Origin: Tuberibacillus calidus DSM 17572
GTDB taxonomy: Bacteria; Bacillota; Bacilli; Bacillales; Sporolactobacillaceae
Length of the DNA stretch: 64,000 nt
Direction of reading: 5' to 3'
Assembly: GCF_000430685.1 (NCBI RefSeq)
Contig: NZ_KE387194.1
Location: 4,291-68,290, forward strand
The notes below the pieces were generated by a model. That model was given only the letters and a program-made list of their open reading frames with translations. It did no database searches and was not told the DNA's origin. A program made the position numbers and the translations under genes. Shown here piece after piece: positions 7,643 through 17,098 of this stretch. Each line of letters starts with the position of its first letter. The first letter of the stretch is position 1.

Positions 7643-7945
7643 TTGGACAAATTTTTGCATGATCACCCAAGCCAGCCAAGAACCCAAGGGGAAAAGCAAG
7701 CGTTAATCAACCGCTTAAAACGAATAGAAGGCCAGATCCGCGGCATCCAAAAGATGATTGAAGAAGATCGTTACTGTATGGATATTTTGGTGCAAATCAG
7801 TGCTGTTCAGTCGGCTTTGAAAAATGTCGGCTACTCGATTACCGAACGGCATATACAACATTGTGTCAGCGATGCGATCAAGCAAGGTGACGGAAAAGAA
7901 ACGATTGCAGAATTAATGGAGGTCTTAAAGCAGTTTACGAAGTAA
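7643..7945 (+). CDS. csoR: Copper-sensing repressor CsoR
   Basis: A 100-residue all-helical DUF156 repressor. The core LINRLKRIEGQIRGIQKMIEEDRYCMDILVQISAVQSAL carries the first metal-ligand Cys, and ERHIQHCVSDAI supplies the His and second Cys (the H-x2-C pair), completing the Cu(I) site. The TTG start at 7643 is chosen because GAAGGA lies eight bases ahead and the length then equals that of known CsoR proteins. An upstream ATG at 7466 would add 59 residues unlike the family and lies before the promoter. copA follows after 12 bases. CsoR controls the csoR-copA unit through the operator at 7597. Confidence 0.93.
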   Translation: MDKFLHDHPSQPRTQGEKQALINRLKRIEGQIRGIQKMIEEDRYCMDILVQISAVQSALKNVGYSITERHIQHCVSDAIKQGDGKETIAELMEVLKQFTK

Positions 7946-7957
7946 GGAGGGATTCGG

Positions 7958-10342
7958 ATGGGTGAAACCAAACAGGCAACCCTCAGTGTCACAGGGATGA
8001 CGTGTGCCGCTTGTTCGAATCGGATTGAAAAAACGTTAAATAAAATGGACGGCGTCGAAGCCCAAGTGAATTTAACGACAGAAAAAGCCACTGTCCAATA
8101 CGATCCGGAGAAAACCTCGCTTGAAGAGATCACAAAGAAAATTGAGCAGATCGGTTACGGGGTTTTAAGGGAGAAAGCAGAACTTGACGTCTTTGGCATG
8201 ACGTGTGCGGCTTGCTCAAACCGCATCGAAAAAATGCTGAACAAACAAGCCGGCGTCGCCAGAGCCACGGTTAATTTAACGACGGAAAGTGCCGCAATTG
8301 AGTATTATTCCGGATTAGTGGATGTGCAAACTTTAATTGAGAAAATCCAACGTTTAGGCTACGATGCGAAACCAAAGGCTGAAGCCAACGAAAAACAAAC
8401 TTATAAGGAAAAAGAACTGCAACGCAAGAAGGTTAAACTGATCATTTCGGCCGTCCTTTCCGCACCTTTATTATTAACAATGCTTTTGGAAATGCTTGGT
8501 GCCAACTTGCCAGAAATCTTGATGAATCCCTGGTTCCAGTTTACGTTGGCTACTCCAGTACAATTTTATATCGGCTGGCCGTTTTATGTGGGTGCTTTTA
8601 AAAACCTCCGGAACGGCGGAGCCAACATGGACGTCCTTGTCGCATTGGGAACGAGCGCAGCCTATTTTTACAGCCTTTATGAAGCCTTTAAAACTATAGG
8701 AAATCCGGGATATATGCCGCATTTATATTTCGAAACGAGTGCGGTACTCATGACATTGATTTTATTCGGCAAATATTTGGAGGCAAGGGCGAAAAGCCAA
8801 ACGACTAATGCCATTTCCGAATTGCTAAATTTACAAGCCAAAGAAGCGCGCGTCATCCGAGACGGCGAAGAAATAATGGTTCCGGTGGAAGAGGTCGTTG
8901 TTGGCGATCATTTGATTGTGAAACCTGGGGAGAAAATACCAGTGGATGGATTCGTTGTCAACGGCCGTACGTCTGTCGATGAATCGATGCTCACCGGCGA
9001 ATCCCTACCTGTGGAAAAAGAGCGCGGCGCCAAACTCATCGGATCGACGATTAACAAAAATGGTGTCATCGAAATGGAAGCAACAAAAGTAGGGAAAGAT
9101 ACGGCCCTTGCCGCCATTATAAAAGTCGTAGAAGAAGCTCAAGGTTCCAAAGCGCCGATCCAACGACTGGCTGATGTGATTTCCGGTTATTTTGTTCCGA
9201 TCGTTATTGGCATCGCTGTCCTAACCTTCTTGATCTGGATCATCTTTGTTGCGCCTGGCCGATTTGAACCGGCATGGGTTGCGGCGATTGCTGTCCTTGT
9301 GATTGCCTGTCCGTGTGCACTGGGCCTGGCAACGCCAACCTCGATTATGGTCGGCACCGGAAAGGCCGCTGAAAACGGCATCCTATTTAAAGGTGGAGAA
9401 CACCTGGAAAGAACCCACCAAATCGAAACCATTGTATTGGATAAAACGGGAACCATCACGAAAGGGAAGCCGGAAGTCACCGATTTTACGGGGGATAGAA
9501 AAACCCTACAGTTATTAGCGAGTGCGGAAAAAGGTTCGGAACACCCGCTGGCAGGTGCGATCGTGGCGTACGCGGCGGAGCACGAAATCGAATGTTTACC
9601 TGTCGATGATTTTCGCGCCATCCCCGGCCAAGGCATCGAAGCGAAAGTTTCTGGAAAACACGTTCTTGTCGGTAACCGCAAGCTATTGCGGGATTATCAT
9701 ATCGCCATGGAAGAATATGAAGCGCAATTAGCCGAATATGAAACAAACGGCAAAACCGCGATGGTGATCGCCGTCGACGGACAATGTCGGGGACTCGTGG
9801 CGGTCGCCGACACTATTAAAGAAACGGCACCCAAAGCGATCAAGCAGTTAAAGGATATGGGGATTGAAGTGATCATGTTGACCGGCGACAACGAAAGAAC
9901 GGCAAAAGCGATTGCCAAACAGGTGGGCATTGATCGCGTGATCGCTCAAGTCCTTCCCGAACAAAAAGCCGATAAGGTTAAAGCCCTTCAAGACCAAGGA
10001 AAAAAAGTGGCGATGGTTGGCGATGGCGTTAATGATGCCCCCGCGTTGGTTACCGCCGACATCGGCATGGCCATAGGCACTGGGACGGAAGTGGCCATTG
10101 AAGCAGCCGATGTGACGATTCTCGGCGGGGAGTTATTACTCATACCGAAGGCCATTAAGATTAGCCATGCCACGATCCGCAATATCCGACAAAATTTGTT
10201 CTGGGCATTTGGGTATAACACGGCGGGAATACCAATTGCAGCCTTTGGTTTGCTTGCTCCGTGGATTGCCGGCGCCGCGATGGCACTGAGTTCCGTAAGT
10301 GTTGTCACCAATGCCCTTCGTCTGAAGCGAGTGAGGTTGTAA
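7958..10342 (+). CDS. copA: Cu(I)-exporting P1B-type ATPase CopA
   Basis: A 794-residue copper pump. Two heavy-metal-associated domains each carry GMTCAAC (Cys 16/19 and Cys 83/86). Eight membrane helices follow, with the ion-path motif CPC at 451-453, the phosphorylated DKTGT at 495-499, the SEHPLAGAI nucleotide-binding His-Pro pair and the hinge GDGVNDAP near 690. CPC plus NTAGIPIAA and MALSSVSVV in the last helices identifies a Cu(I)-specific P1B-1 pump that moves copper out of the cytosol. AAGGAGG precedes the ATG. It is the second gene of the csoR unit, with copZ about 165 bases downstream, so its expression should be copper-induced. Confidence 0.97.
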   Translation: MGETKQATLSVTGMTCAACSNRIEKTLNKMDGVEAQVNLTTEKATVQYDPEKTSLEEITKKIEQIGYGVLREKAELDVFGMTCAACSNRIEKMLNKQAGVARATVNLTTESAAIEYYSGLVDVQTLIEKIQRLGYDAKPKAEANEKQTYKEKELQRKKVKLIISAVLSAPLLLTMLLEMLGANLPEILMNPWFQFTLATPVQFYIGWPFYVGAFKNLRNGGANMDVLVALGTSAAYFYSLYEAFKTIGNPGYMPHLYFETSAVLMTLILFGKYLEARAKSQTTNAISELLNLQAKEARVIRDGEEIMVPVEEVVVGDHLIVKPGEKIPVDGFVVNGRTSVDESMLTGESLPVEKERGAKLIGSTINKNGVIEMEATKVGKDTALAAIIKVVEEAQGSKAPIQRLADVISGYFVPIVIGIAVLTFLIWIIFVAPGRFEPAWVAAIAVLVIACPCALGLATPTSIMVGTGKAAENGILFKGGEHLERTHQIETIVLDKTGTITKGKPEVTDFTGDRKTLQLLASAEKGSEHPLAGAIVAYAAEHEIECLPVDDFRAIPGQGIEAKVSGKHVLVGNRKLLRDYHIAMEEYEAQLAEYETNGKTAMVIAVDGQCRGLVAVADTIKETAPKAIKQLKDMGIEVIMLTGDNERTAKAIAKQVGIDRVIAQVLPEQKADKVKALQDQGKKVAMVGDGVNDAPALVTADIGMAIGTGTEVAIEAADVTILGGELLLIPKAIKISHATIRNIRQNLFWAFGYNTAGIPIAAFGLLAPWIAGAAMALSSVSVVTNALRLKRVRL

Positions 10343-10506
10343 AGTAGTTTTTCTAAACTAGCCTTAAAGGGTTTGCGACCTAAATCAAGAAAAACGCGCG
10401 TCATTCTAAAAATTATTCCCTTTAACATGCCAGGATATGGGCTACGTAAGTTCCGCCTTCACTTAAATGGGTTCTTGGTTTTCCTTATAAAAGGGGGTGA
10501 AAACGA

Positions 10507-10716
10507 GTGGAAAAGAAAACGTTGAACGTTCAAGGTATGACATGCGGACATTGTAAAATGGCTGTTGAAGGCGCTTTGAAAAAACTGGACGGAGTATCCA
10601 GCGCCGAAGTGAATTTGGAGGCCGCTAATGTCGCAGTCACTTATGACGAATCAAAAGTCACCGTTGAGGCGATGAAAGAAGCCATTGAAGATCAAGGCTA
10701 TGAAGTCGTCCTTTGA
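10507..10716 (+). CDS. copZ: Copper chaperone CopZ
   Basis: A 69-residue ferredoxin-like metallochaperone with the Cu(I)-binding loop GMTCGHC (Cys 13 and Cys 16) and the usual YDESKVTVEAMKEAIEDQGYEV tail. It hands Cu(I) to the N-terminal domains of CopA. The GTG start is preceded by AAAAGGGGG. It follows copA in the same direction and is probably part of the CsoR-controlled copper regulon. A second, diverged CopZ lies at 16076; the two share almost the same C-terminal sequence. Confidence 0.95.
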   Translation: MEKKTLNVQGMTCGHCKMAVEGALKKLDGVSSAEVNLEAANVAVTYDESKVTVEAMKEAIEDQGYEVVL

Positions 10717-10726
10717 GATAGGGATA

Positions 10727-10766
10727 AAAACGGCTGGTTTTCCGTTCGGGAAATCAGCTGTTTTCA
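10727..10766 (+). terminator. Terminator of copZ
   Basis: A stem of about 15 pairs (AAAACGGCTG.TTTTCC against GGGAAA.CAGCTGTTTT) with a GTTC loop, ending in TTTT. Confidence 0.75.
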
Positions 10767-10868
10767 CTTGTAGTATAAGAAAACATTAAAAATCGGCTAA
10801 ATCAAGTCCTCTAATTGGGCGGTATGTATACGCTACGCAGTTGTAGGTGTGAGTGGCTGTCCTGTGTT

Positions 10869-11488
10869 CTATCTGCCATTTTGGACTGAAAAATTTTTTG
10901 AAATGGTATTTAGCTTGAATTTACTGGAAGAACAAGCCTGATTTGAGGTTAGAATTTCCAATAACTGTATCCTAATGACCATTTTGACAAGGTAAAGGGA
11001 CCAAAACGGCCTTTAGAGAGGCTCTATCTGCCATTTCGGGCTGTAAATTTTTTTGAAATGGTATTTAGCTTGAATTTACTGGAAGAACAAGCCTGATTTG
11101 AGGTAATAATTCCTAGAAACTGTATCCTAATGACCATTTTGACAAGGTAAGAGGACCAAAATGGCCTTTAGAGAGGCTCTATCTGTCATTTTGGGCTAAA
11201 AATTTTTTTGAAATGGTATTTAGCTTGAATTTATTGGAAGGACAAGTTTGATTTGAGGGTAGTTTTCCCAATATCTGTATCCAATTGGTCATTTTGAGAT
11301 GGGAAGGCGCTCAAAATGGTCTTTAGAGAGGCTCTATCTGCCATTTTGAGTTGAAAATTTTTTCAAAATGGTATTTAGCCTGAATTTATTGGAAAAATGA
11401 ACCCGATTCGAGCCATATTTTCCTAATAACTGTATCCCAAAAGCCATTTTGGAGTAAGAGACGATCCAAAATGGCTTTTAACGCGATT
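10869..11488. repeat. Four tandem copies of a 155-bp unit
   Basis: The word CTATCTGCCATTT (or a one-base variant) recurs at 10869, 11024, 11179 and 11334, exactly 155 bases apart. Each unit holds GAAATGGTATTTAGC, then GAATTTA(C/T)TGGAAG in most copies, then ACTGTATCC and a small inverted pair (CCATTTTGA with CCAAAATGG). Copies are mostly 85-95% alike; the fourth is the most diverged. The period is not a multiple of three and no frame crosses the array, so it is non-coding. It fills the gap between copZ and the malic enzyme gene; the rest of 10767-10868 and 11489-11600 shows nothing recognisable. Confidence 0.92.
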
Positions 11489-11600
11489 CGAATCACGCCA
11501 TCGTTTTAGAAGAAAAATAGCAGCGAAAACAGTTAAATTTTTTTTTGAAATCTAGTAGAATAGTTTTTGACAAGCTAAATTTGTACAGAAGGAGAAAACC

Positions 11601-12998
11601 ATGGCTTACAATAATTTAATCGCTCGTGTGGAATTAACGCATGTCTCGTTTGGTGAAGTGGCCTCCGTCATTGGCAAAGCGGGCGGCGATATCATTTCTA
11701 TTGACGTGATTAGCTCAAGCGGTGAAACATCCGTACGCGATATCACCATTGAAGTGAGGGACGCAGATGAGGAGCAAGTTTTAGAAAGCTTGCGCGCGAC
11801 CCCGGGCGTCAAAATTATCAATGTTTCGGATCGGACATTCCTTGCCCACTTGGGCGGTAAAATCGCCATGAAATCAAAAATTCCGATTAAAAACCGTGAC
11901 GATTTATCGAGGGTATACACTCCGGGCGTTGCGCGTGTGTGCGCAGCCATCCATGAAGATGAAAGGAAAGCCTATTCTCTGACAATCAAGCGAAATACGG
12001 TCGCCGTCATTTCCGACGGAAGTGCCGTTCTTGGTCTCGGAAATATCGGTGCGCTGGCTTCAGCCCCGGTTATGGAAGGAAAAGCGATGTTATTCAAGCA
12101 ATTGGCGGATGTTGATGCCTTCCCGATTTGTTTGAACACCCAAGACACTGAGGAAATTATTCAGACGATCAAAAACATCGCCCCGATTTTTGGTGGCATT
12201 AACCTTGAAGACATCAGTTCGCCGCGTTGCTTTGAAATTGAAGAAAGATTGTCTAAAGAGTTGGATATCCCCGTTTTTCATGATGACCAACACGGGACCG
12301 CTGTCGTTGTCATTGCCGGGCTTTTAAATGCGTTAAAAGTTGTCGGAAAGCAAATGGATCAAGTACGCGTCATTGTGAATGGCATCGGTGCAGCTGGGGT
12401 GGCGATTTGTAAAATGCTGATCAATGCCGGCGTCAAAAGACTTGTGCCCATTGACCGCGATGGTGCCATCGTGCGCGGGGGAACCTATCAACATCCCATG
12501 TGGCAATGGCTTTCGGAGCAAGAACAGGTTGAAGCCCAAGAAGGCACGCTTAAGGATCTCATTCGTGATGCTGATGTTTTCATCGGGGTGTCTCGCGGCG
12601 GCATTTTAAATGTCGAGGATGTTAAAAAAATGGCGCCGGATCCGATTGTTTTTGCGATGGCTAATCCGGACCCGGAAATTTCACCGGAGGAAGCTCTGGA
12701 GCATGTGCGCGTGTTTGCGACCGGTCGGAGTGACTATCCGAACCAAATCAATAACGTTTTAGTTTTCCCTGGAATTTATCGAGGCGCACTCGACTGCCGC
12801 GCAAGCGTCATCAATGAACCGATGAAATTGGCAGCCGCAAGAGCGATCGCTTCTGTGGTCACCAATAGTGAATTGAATGAACAATACATCATCCCAAGTA
12901 TCTTCAATGAACAAGTGGTTTCGAAAGTCCGCCATGCCGTGATTGAAACCGCAATTCTGACGGGGGTCGCCCGCCGTATCCCGCCGGAATTCAGATAA
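11601..12998 (+). CDS. NAD(P)-dependent malic enzyme with N-terminal ACT domain
   Basis: A 465-residue malic enzyme that decarboxylates malate to pyruvate. Residues 1-80 form an ACT regulatory domain ([20 protein letters not shown]), then [22 protein letters not shown] starts the catalytic part with the Tyr of the active site. [25 protein letters not shown] (metal-binding Asp pair) and the Rossmann [15 protein letters not shown] follow. The short (non-PTA-fused) form with an ACT head resembles the MleA-type malolactic/malic enzymes of Bacillus, but cofactor choice cannot be read here. GAAGGAG precedes the ATG. With aceA/aceB and poxB in the same window it fits C4-to-pyruvate supply. A strong terminator follows. 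Confidence 0.93.
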   Translation: MAYNNLIARVELTHVSFGEVASVIGKAGGDIISIDVISSSGETSVRDITIEVRDADEEQVLESLRATPGVKIINVSDRTFLAHLGGKIAMKSKIPIKNRDDLSRVYTPGVARVCAAIHEDERKAYSLTIKRNTVAVISDGSAVLGLGNIGALASAPVMEGKAMLFKQLADVDAFPICLNTQDTEEIIQTIKNIAPIFGGINLEDISSPRCFEIEERLSKELDIPVFHDDQHGTAVVVIAGLLNALKVVGKQMDQVRVIVNGIGAAGVAICKMLINAGVKRLVPIDRDGAIVRGGTYQHPMWQWLSEQEQVEAQEGTLKDLIRDADVFIGVSRGGILNVEDVKKMAPDPIVFAMANPDPEISPEEALEHVRVFATGRSDYPNQINNVLVFPGIYRGALDCRASVINEPMKLAAARAIASVVTNSELNEQYIIPSIFNEQVVSKVRHAVIETAILTGVARRIPPEFR

Positions 12999-13025
12999 AA
13001 TATTCAATAAGTCCTTGCGATCATG

Positions 13026-13073
13026 AGGTTGACTCAAAGGGGTTTTGCCCCGAGCTTTGAGTCAACCTTTTTT
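13026..13073 (+). terminator. Terminator of malic enzyme gene
   Basis: AGGTTGACTCAAAG and CTTTGAGTCAACC form a 13-bp stem with an inner GGGG/CCCC pair, followed by TTTTTT. Confidence 0.9.
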
Positions 13074-13076
13074 GTA

Positions 13077-13243
13077 TTGGGAAGAAAGTCATTCATTTTT
13101 CAGACTAGCATAGGTGCAACTGGTTTAGCTTTCGCCCAAAAAGCTGGCCCTGGTAAGAAATTTTTTTCATTTGTCAAGCTAGCATGAGAGTAACTATGGG
13201 TCTGCTATCGCTTAAAAGGTGTGGTAGAGCCAAGTTTTTTTAT
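13077..13243 (+). repeat. Dispersed ~90-bp element, one partial and one full copy
   Basis: The full copy runs from GGTAAGAAATT (13152) through GCTAGCATGAGAGTAACTA and TAGAGCCAAGTTTTTTTA. A shortened copy (CAGACTAGCATAGGTGCAAC) lies directly before it. Both are in the same orientation as the copy at 53149. The remaining gap to 13391 has no recognisable feature. Confidence 0.75.
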
Positions 13244-13391
13244 TAGCCAATCAGCTCATTGCAAGATTTGCGCATCACTTTTTACCATGTGTTTTGTCAC
13301 TGATCGGACCCTGTGGTATAGCTGTTAAGGTTTCAAGGCATATTAGTCAATAGTTAAAGAATGTTTATAAGCGAAAGGGCGGCGACATTCG

Positions 13392-13574
13392 TTGTACATA
13401 AAAAACGTCATCGCAACGATCAAAGAACGTGTGAACCTCGATCGTCACTTACCACCGGAGACTTTTTCTTTGTTTGGCGATCTCTTCGAAGATGCCGATT
13501 TGAATATTTCCTACGATGATATGGCAGACGCTGAATCGCTCATGCGCGATGCCAAATCACCACAATCCCCTTAA
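13392..13574 (+). CDS. Small hypothetical protein
   Basis: A 60-residue frame starting at TTG with GAAAGGGCGG upstream. The product begins with a basic amphipathic stretch (YIKNVIATIKERVNL) and continues acidic (DLFEDADLNISYDDMADAE). There is no membrane segment, Cys pair or known domain. Codon use looks like the neighbouring genes. I do not recognise it. The only support for translation is the ribosome site and an open frame in an otherwise gene-free gap before poxB. Confidence 0.4.
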   Translation: MYIKNVIATIKERVNLDRHLPPETFSLFGDLFEDADLNISYDDMADAESLMRDAKSPQSP

Positions 13575-13686
13575 TACAAATCCGAAAGAATATTTCTTAC
13601 ACGGATGTTACGCCCGTGGTACACACATGTGAACGCTATTCAATATTGTTGCTCAAGGTTTGAACGATAGACTATTGGAGGTCACC

Positions 13687-15411
13687 ATGAAACAAACCAT
13701 TGCTGATTTACTGATTGATGCTCTTGTTCGTGCTGGTGTCAAAAGAATTTATGGCATCGTTGGGGATTCCCTTAATGCCGTTCTGGACTCGATTCGCCGC
13801 TCAAAAAAAATCCAGTGGATTGGCGTTCGCCATGAAGAAGTGGCGGCGTTTGCTGCAGGTGCGGATTCCCTTCTCAGCGGAAGCATTGCCGTATGTGCCG
13901 GCTCAAGCGGACCGGGAAATTTACATTTGATCAATGGGTTGTATGATTGTCATCGAAGCCGTATTCCTGTGTTAGCCATTGCAGCACATATTCCGAGTAA
14001 TGAAATTGGCAGTGAATATTTTCAACAAACCAACCCCCAAGAGCTGTATCGCGAATGCAGTGTTTTCAGCGAGGTGCTAACACGCCCGGAACAAATGCCG
14101 CGCATGGTGACGATTGCCATGCAACACGCCATTTCAAGAAAAGATGTTTCCGTACTCGTGCTTCCCGGTGATGTTGCGGCGCTTCCGGATGATGAGTCCG
14201 TCCCCAAGGAAGTCATTCATGTCACCCATCCCGTCGTTCGCCCGTCTGATGAAGAAATTAAAAAGCTCTCTGAATACCTGAATAAAGGCGAGCGCATCAC
14301 TTTGTTATGCGGAGCCGGTTGTGAGGGCGCTCATGACGAACTGATGGCACTTTGTGATCGGCTAAAAGCGCCGATGGTCATTGCCCTAAGAGGGAAAGAA
14401 CATCTGGAGTATGATAATCCCTATTCTGTAGGTTTAACAGGGCTCATCGGTTATTCGTCCGGTTTTCACGCCATGATGGACTGTGATGTTTTACTCATGT
14501 TGGGGACCGATTTTCCATACCGGCAATTTTTTCCGAAAGAAGCCGATATTCTTCAAGTCGACATTCGGGCAGAGCATCTTGGGCGGCGTGCCAATCTGAC
14601 GATGGGGGTTTGCGGGGATGTCAAAGAAACGGTTGAGGCATTATTGCCCCATGTAAACGAAAAGACCGATGACCGTCATTTAAGAAAATATGTTGCTCAC
14701 TATCAAAAAGTGCGCCGCAGCCTTGACGCATTGGCGGATGGCAAGCCGGGGCGCAAACCAATTCACCCTCAATTTTTAACGAAAGTCGTTAGCGACCACG
14801 CCAAGGAAGATGCTGTGTTTACATGTGATGTAGGCACGCCGACGTTATGGGCGGCGCGCTATTTGAAGATGAACGGAAAAAGGCGGCTCTTAGGTTCGTT
14901 TAATCACGGGACGATGGCAAATGCCATGCCGCAAGCAATCGGTGCGCAGTGTGCTGACCCCAAAAGGCAAGTGATCGCATTATGCGGCGATGGCGGGCTT
15001 TCAATGTTAATGGGTGATTTATTGACGATTCACCAATATCAATTGCCGATTAAGATCGTGGTTTTTAACAACAGCGCATTGAGCTTTGTGGAGCTTGAAA
15101 TGAAAGCCGCCGGTTACTTAGAGACAGGCACAGAACTCGTTAATCCGAATTTTGCCTCCGTCGCGCAAGCCATCGGCATTACCGGAATAAGGGTTGAAGA
15201 CCCTGGTGACCTGGAAGCAGCGGTCGATCGGGCCTTTACCATGGACGGCCCCGTGCTGCTGGATGTCCTAGTCAACCGCCAAGAACTTTCACTGCCGCCG
15301 AAAATCAACTTTGAACAAGCGCATGGTTTTACCCTCTGGATGCTGAAAGCCGTCCTGAACGGTGAAGGCAGCAAATTGGTGCAATTGGCTAGAACGAATT
15401 TATTGCGCTAG
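13687..15411 (+). CDS. poxB: Pyruvate oxidase / quinone-dependent pyruvate dehydrogenase, PoxB type
   Basis: A 574-residue thiamine-diphosphate and FAD enzyme that oxidises pyruvate to acetate and CO2, passing electrons to membrane quinone. It follows E. coli PoxB closely along its length: RHEEVAAFAAGAD with the catalytic Glu, CAGSSGPGNLHLINGLYDCHR, ALRGKEHLEYDNPY, the FAD region GLTGLIGYSSGFH, and the ThDP-binding stretch GDGGLSMLMGD continuing to KIVVFNN. The C-terminus QAHGFTLWMLKAVLNGEGSKL matches the amphipathic membrane-binding tail of PoxB. The ATG at 13687 is picked over an ATG nine codons upstream because GGAGG lies five bases ahead. Bacillus YdaP is the nearest known counterpart in the phylum. 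Confidence 0.93.
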   Translation: MKQTIADLLIDALVRAGVKRIYGIVGDSLNAVLDSIRRSKKIQWIGVRHEEVAAFAAGADSLLSGSIAVCAGSSGPGNLHLINGLYDCHRSRIPVLAIAAHIPSNEIGSEYFQQTNPQELYRECSVFSEVLTRPEQMPRMVTIAMQHAISRKDVSVLVLPGDVAALPDDESVPKEVIHVTHPVVRPSDEEIKKLSEYLNKGERITLLCGAGCEGAHDELMALCDRLKAPMVIALRGKEHLEYDNPYSVGLTGLIGYSSGFHAMMDCDVLLMLGTDFPYRQFFPKEADILQVDIRAEHLGRRANLTMGVCGDVKETVEALLPHVNEKTDDRHLRKYVAHYQKVRRSLDALADGKPGRKPIHPQFLTKVVSDHAKEDAVFTCDVGTPTLWAARYLKMNGKRRLLGSFNHGTMANAMPQAIGAQCADPKRQVIALCGDGGLSMLMGDLLTIHQYQLPIKIVVFNNSALSFVELEMKAAGYLETGTELVNPNFASVAQAIGITGIRVEDPGDLEAAVDRAFTMDGPVLLDVLVNRQELSLPPKINFEQAHGFTLWMLKAVLNGEGSKLVQLARTNLLR

Positions 15412-15579
15412 CTGATGTCACCGTATGAAACAGGGATTTCTAAGAAAATCCGCGAAATGATCCATACGGATACACCTTATTTCTTGAATTTTTTGTGTCG
15501 CCGGTACGAAAAATTGGGAAAGACGAGTGGATTGCTGTATATTGGAATCGAAAAAAGAACCGGAATGAGGGTGGAGCAC

Positions 15580-15873
15580 ATGGCATTCTCAGTCAGTAAA
15601 GAAGCGGCAGAATGGTTTAAAGAAGAACTTGGTGTCGGTCAAGGGGACTATGTCCGCTTTTTTATAAAACTTTATGGCGGTATTCCAACCGCCCATCCGG
15701 ACTATTATTTGGGGGTTACCGTCGGAAAAGAAGGGGAACCGGCCATTAAAGATGTCGTAGATGGCATCACCTTCTATTTTAATGCGGATGACGCCTGGTT
15801 CCTGAATGAATACCAGCTGAAAGTGGTCATGGGTAGTGATGAAGTGGAGTATATTTTTGACTCCGCGAAGTGA
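15580..15873 (+). CDS. HesB/YneR-like iron-sulfur-biogenesis-related protein
   Basis: A 97-residue protein of the HesB-like family (Bacillus YneR type): SKEAAEWFKEELGVGQGDYVRFFIKLYGG, a long hairpin, then DGITFYFNADDAWFLNEYQLKV. The three Cys of true A-type Fe-S carriers are absent, so it is a non-ligating relative of unknown role. The start at 15580 is chosen because AGGGTGG precedes it and homology begins there. The frame is open upstream to 15415, adding 55 residues (with Cys and Arg-rich text) that do not look like this family. If those were translated they would be a fusion, which I consider unlikely. It lies just after poxB. Confidence 0.75.
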   Translation: MAFSVSKEAAEWFKEELGVGQGDYVRFFIKLYGGIPTAHPDYYLGVTVGKEGEPAIKDVVDGITFYFNADDAWFLNEYQLKVVMGSDEVEYIFDSAK

Positions 15874-16075
15874 ATTTGGAGATCATAAAGCAACTGACCC
15901 AAAGCACTTTCACACTGGCATGACCTATTCGGTTTGATTCGGGATTTTAACGAGAAACCGACTAAAAATTCCGCATCACCGTGCCAAGTTCAGGGCTTGA
16001 GGCTCAGCCCTGTAGGCATTGTCGCTCATGCGTTAAGATGAAAGCGGGTTAAACTTTTTAAAAGGAGATGTCGGC

Positions 16076-16279
16076 ATGGAAAAGTTAACTTTAGATGTTC
16101 AAGGAATGTCTTGTAGCCACTGCGTTCAGGCCGTAACGAAAGCCTTGAATGAAATCGGCGTCCGTGACGTCAAAGTGGATCTTGAGTCTGGTAAAGTCGA
16201 TGTCCAATACGATCCAGCCAAAGTCACCATCGACCAAATGAAAGAAGCCATTGAAGATCAAGGCTATGACGTGCTTTAA
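16076..16279 (+). CDS. Second CopZ-like heavy-metal chaperone
   Basis: A 67-residue heavy-metal-associated domain with GMSCSHC (Cys 13 and Cys 16) and the tail YDPAKVTIDQMKEAIEDQGYDV. It differs from the CopZ at 10507 in the metal loop (SCSHC against TCGHC) and in the middle of the chain, yet the last 20 residues are nearly the same, so the two look like old duplicates. AAAAGGAG precedes the ATG. It is monocistronic with its own terminator and no CsoR operator is visible upstream, so it may respond differently or serve another metal or partner. The upstream gap 15874-16075 shows nothing else. Confidence 0.9.
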   Translation: MEKLTLDVQGMSCSHCVQAVTKALNEIGVRDVKVDLESGKVDVQYDPAKVTIDQMKEAIEDQGYDVL

Positions 16280-16317
16280 GCGCGTCCACTCCGCCACCTG
16301 TTTCATAAAAAGCGACG

Positions 16318-16349
16318 AACGGCTCCGCTATAACGCGGTGCCGTTTTTA
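16318..16349 (+). terminator. Terminator of second copZ-like gene
   Basis: AACGGC, CCGC, GCGG and GCCGTT form a nearly continuous stem, followed by TTTT. Confidence 0.75.
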
Positions 16350-16505
16350 CTTTATGGGATAAGAAAATTTTCCCAAAAGACTTGCGCTATGGCGGCTATT
16401 CAATAGATGAAATAGTAGTGCCTTACCAAAATATGAATTATACTAAAGTAGATTAATGAGAATCGCACGGACATTGAAGACCTTTTAACAGTGAGGAGCG
16501 GAAAA

Positions 16506-17018
16506 GTGACGGAGACCAAACGTTTTCATCGTGCCTTCGGGGTATATGGCATATGTTATCAAGAAGGAAAGCTGCTCGTCATTAGTAAAAACGGCGGTCC
16601 ATATATCAACCGGTACGACTTGCCCGGCGGCAGCTTGGAAGACGGGGAACCTTTGCTACATGCTCTAAAGCGCGAGTTCCACGAAGAAACCGGTTTTGAC
16701 ATTGCCGTTGAGAAAAACATCGGGGTTTGTGACTTTATGCTGCCTTGGCAATGGAAAACATTTACCGATGTCCACCATATTGCCGTCTTTTATTTAGTTA
16801 ACATTATCGGCGGCACATTATCCACACCGAAAATTTTTGAAGGTCAGGATTCCGACGGCGCATTATGGATTTCGGAAGAAGAAGCGACCATTGATACGGC
16901 ATCACCGTTAGTGCTTGCCGCATTCGCTTGGCTCCGAAAGGGAGAACTGGATTTGAATGTTATTAAGTATGACAGTTGGAAAATCAAAAGAGAGGCGGCA
17001 TCTCCCTTAAAGGAGTGA
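16506..17018 (+). CDS. NUDIX hydrolase
   Basis: A 170-residue NUDIX-fold protein with the box running from GGSLEDGEPLLHALKREF into HEETG (the G-x5-E-x7-RE-x2-EE-x-G pattern is complete), so the Mg-binding glutamates are present. Such enzymes split nucleoside diphosphates linked to another moiety; the target is not evident. The GTG at 16506 is chosen over an upstream GTG because GAGGAG lies seven bases before it. pheA follows after 80 bases and is probably transcribed from its own signals. The C-terminal extension (LNVIKYDSWKIKREAA) is basic and unlike the core. Confidence 0.88.
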   Translation: MTETKRFHRAFGVYGICYQEGKLLVISKNGGPYINRYDLPGGSLEDGEPLLHALKREFHEETGFDIAVEKNIGVCDFMLPWQWKTFTDVHHIAVFYLVNIIGGTLSTPKIFEGQDSDGALWISEEEATIDTASPLVLAAFAWLRKGELDLNVIKYDSWKIKREAASPLKE

Positions 17019-17098
17019 CCGCCATTTTAAATATGATTGGCTTAGCGGCCGAACCGTTATATAATGTGTAGAAAATGTTTCTTAAGGACTGTGATATC

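Noticed and set aside
10869-11488. CRISPR array
   Set aside because: The whole 155-bp unit is repeated, with no short repeat and variable spacer pattern, and there are no cas genes nearby.
15415-15579. N-terminal extension of the HesB-like protein
   Set aside because: The extra 55 residues do not match the family, while a ribosome site and the homologous core coincide at 15580.
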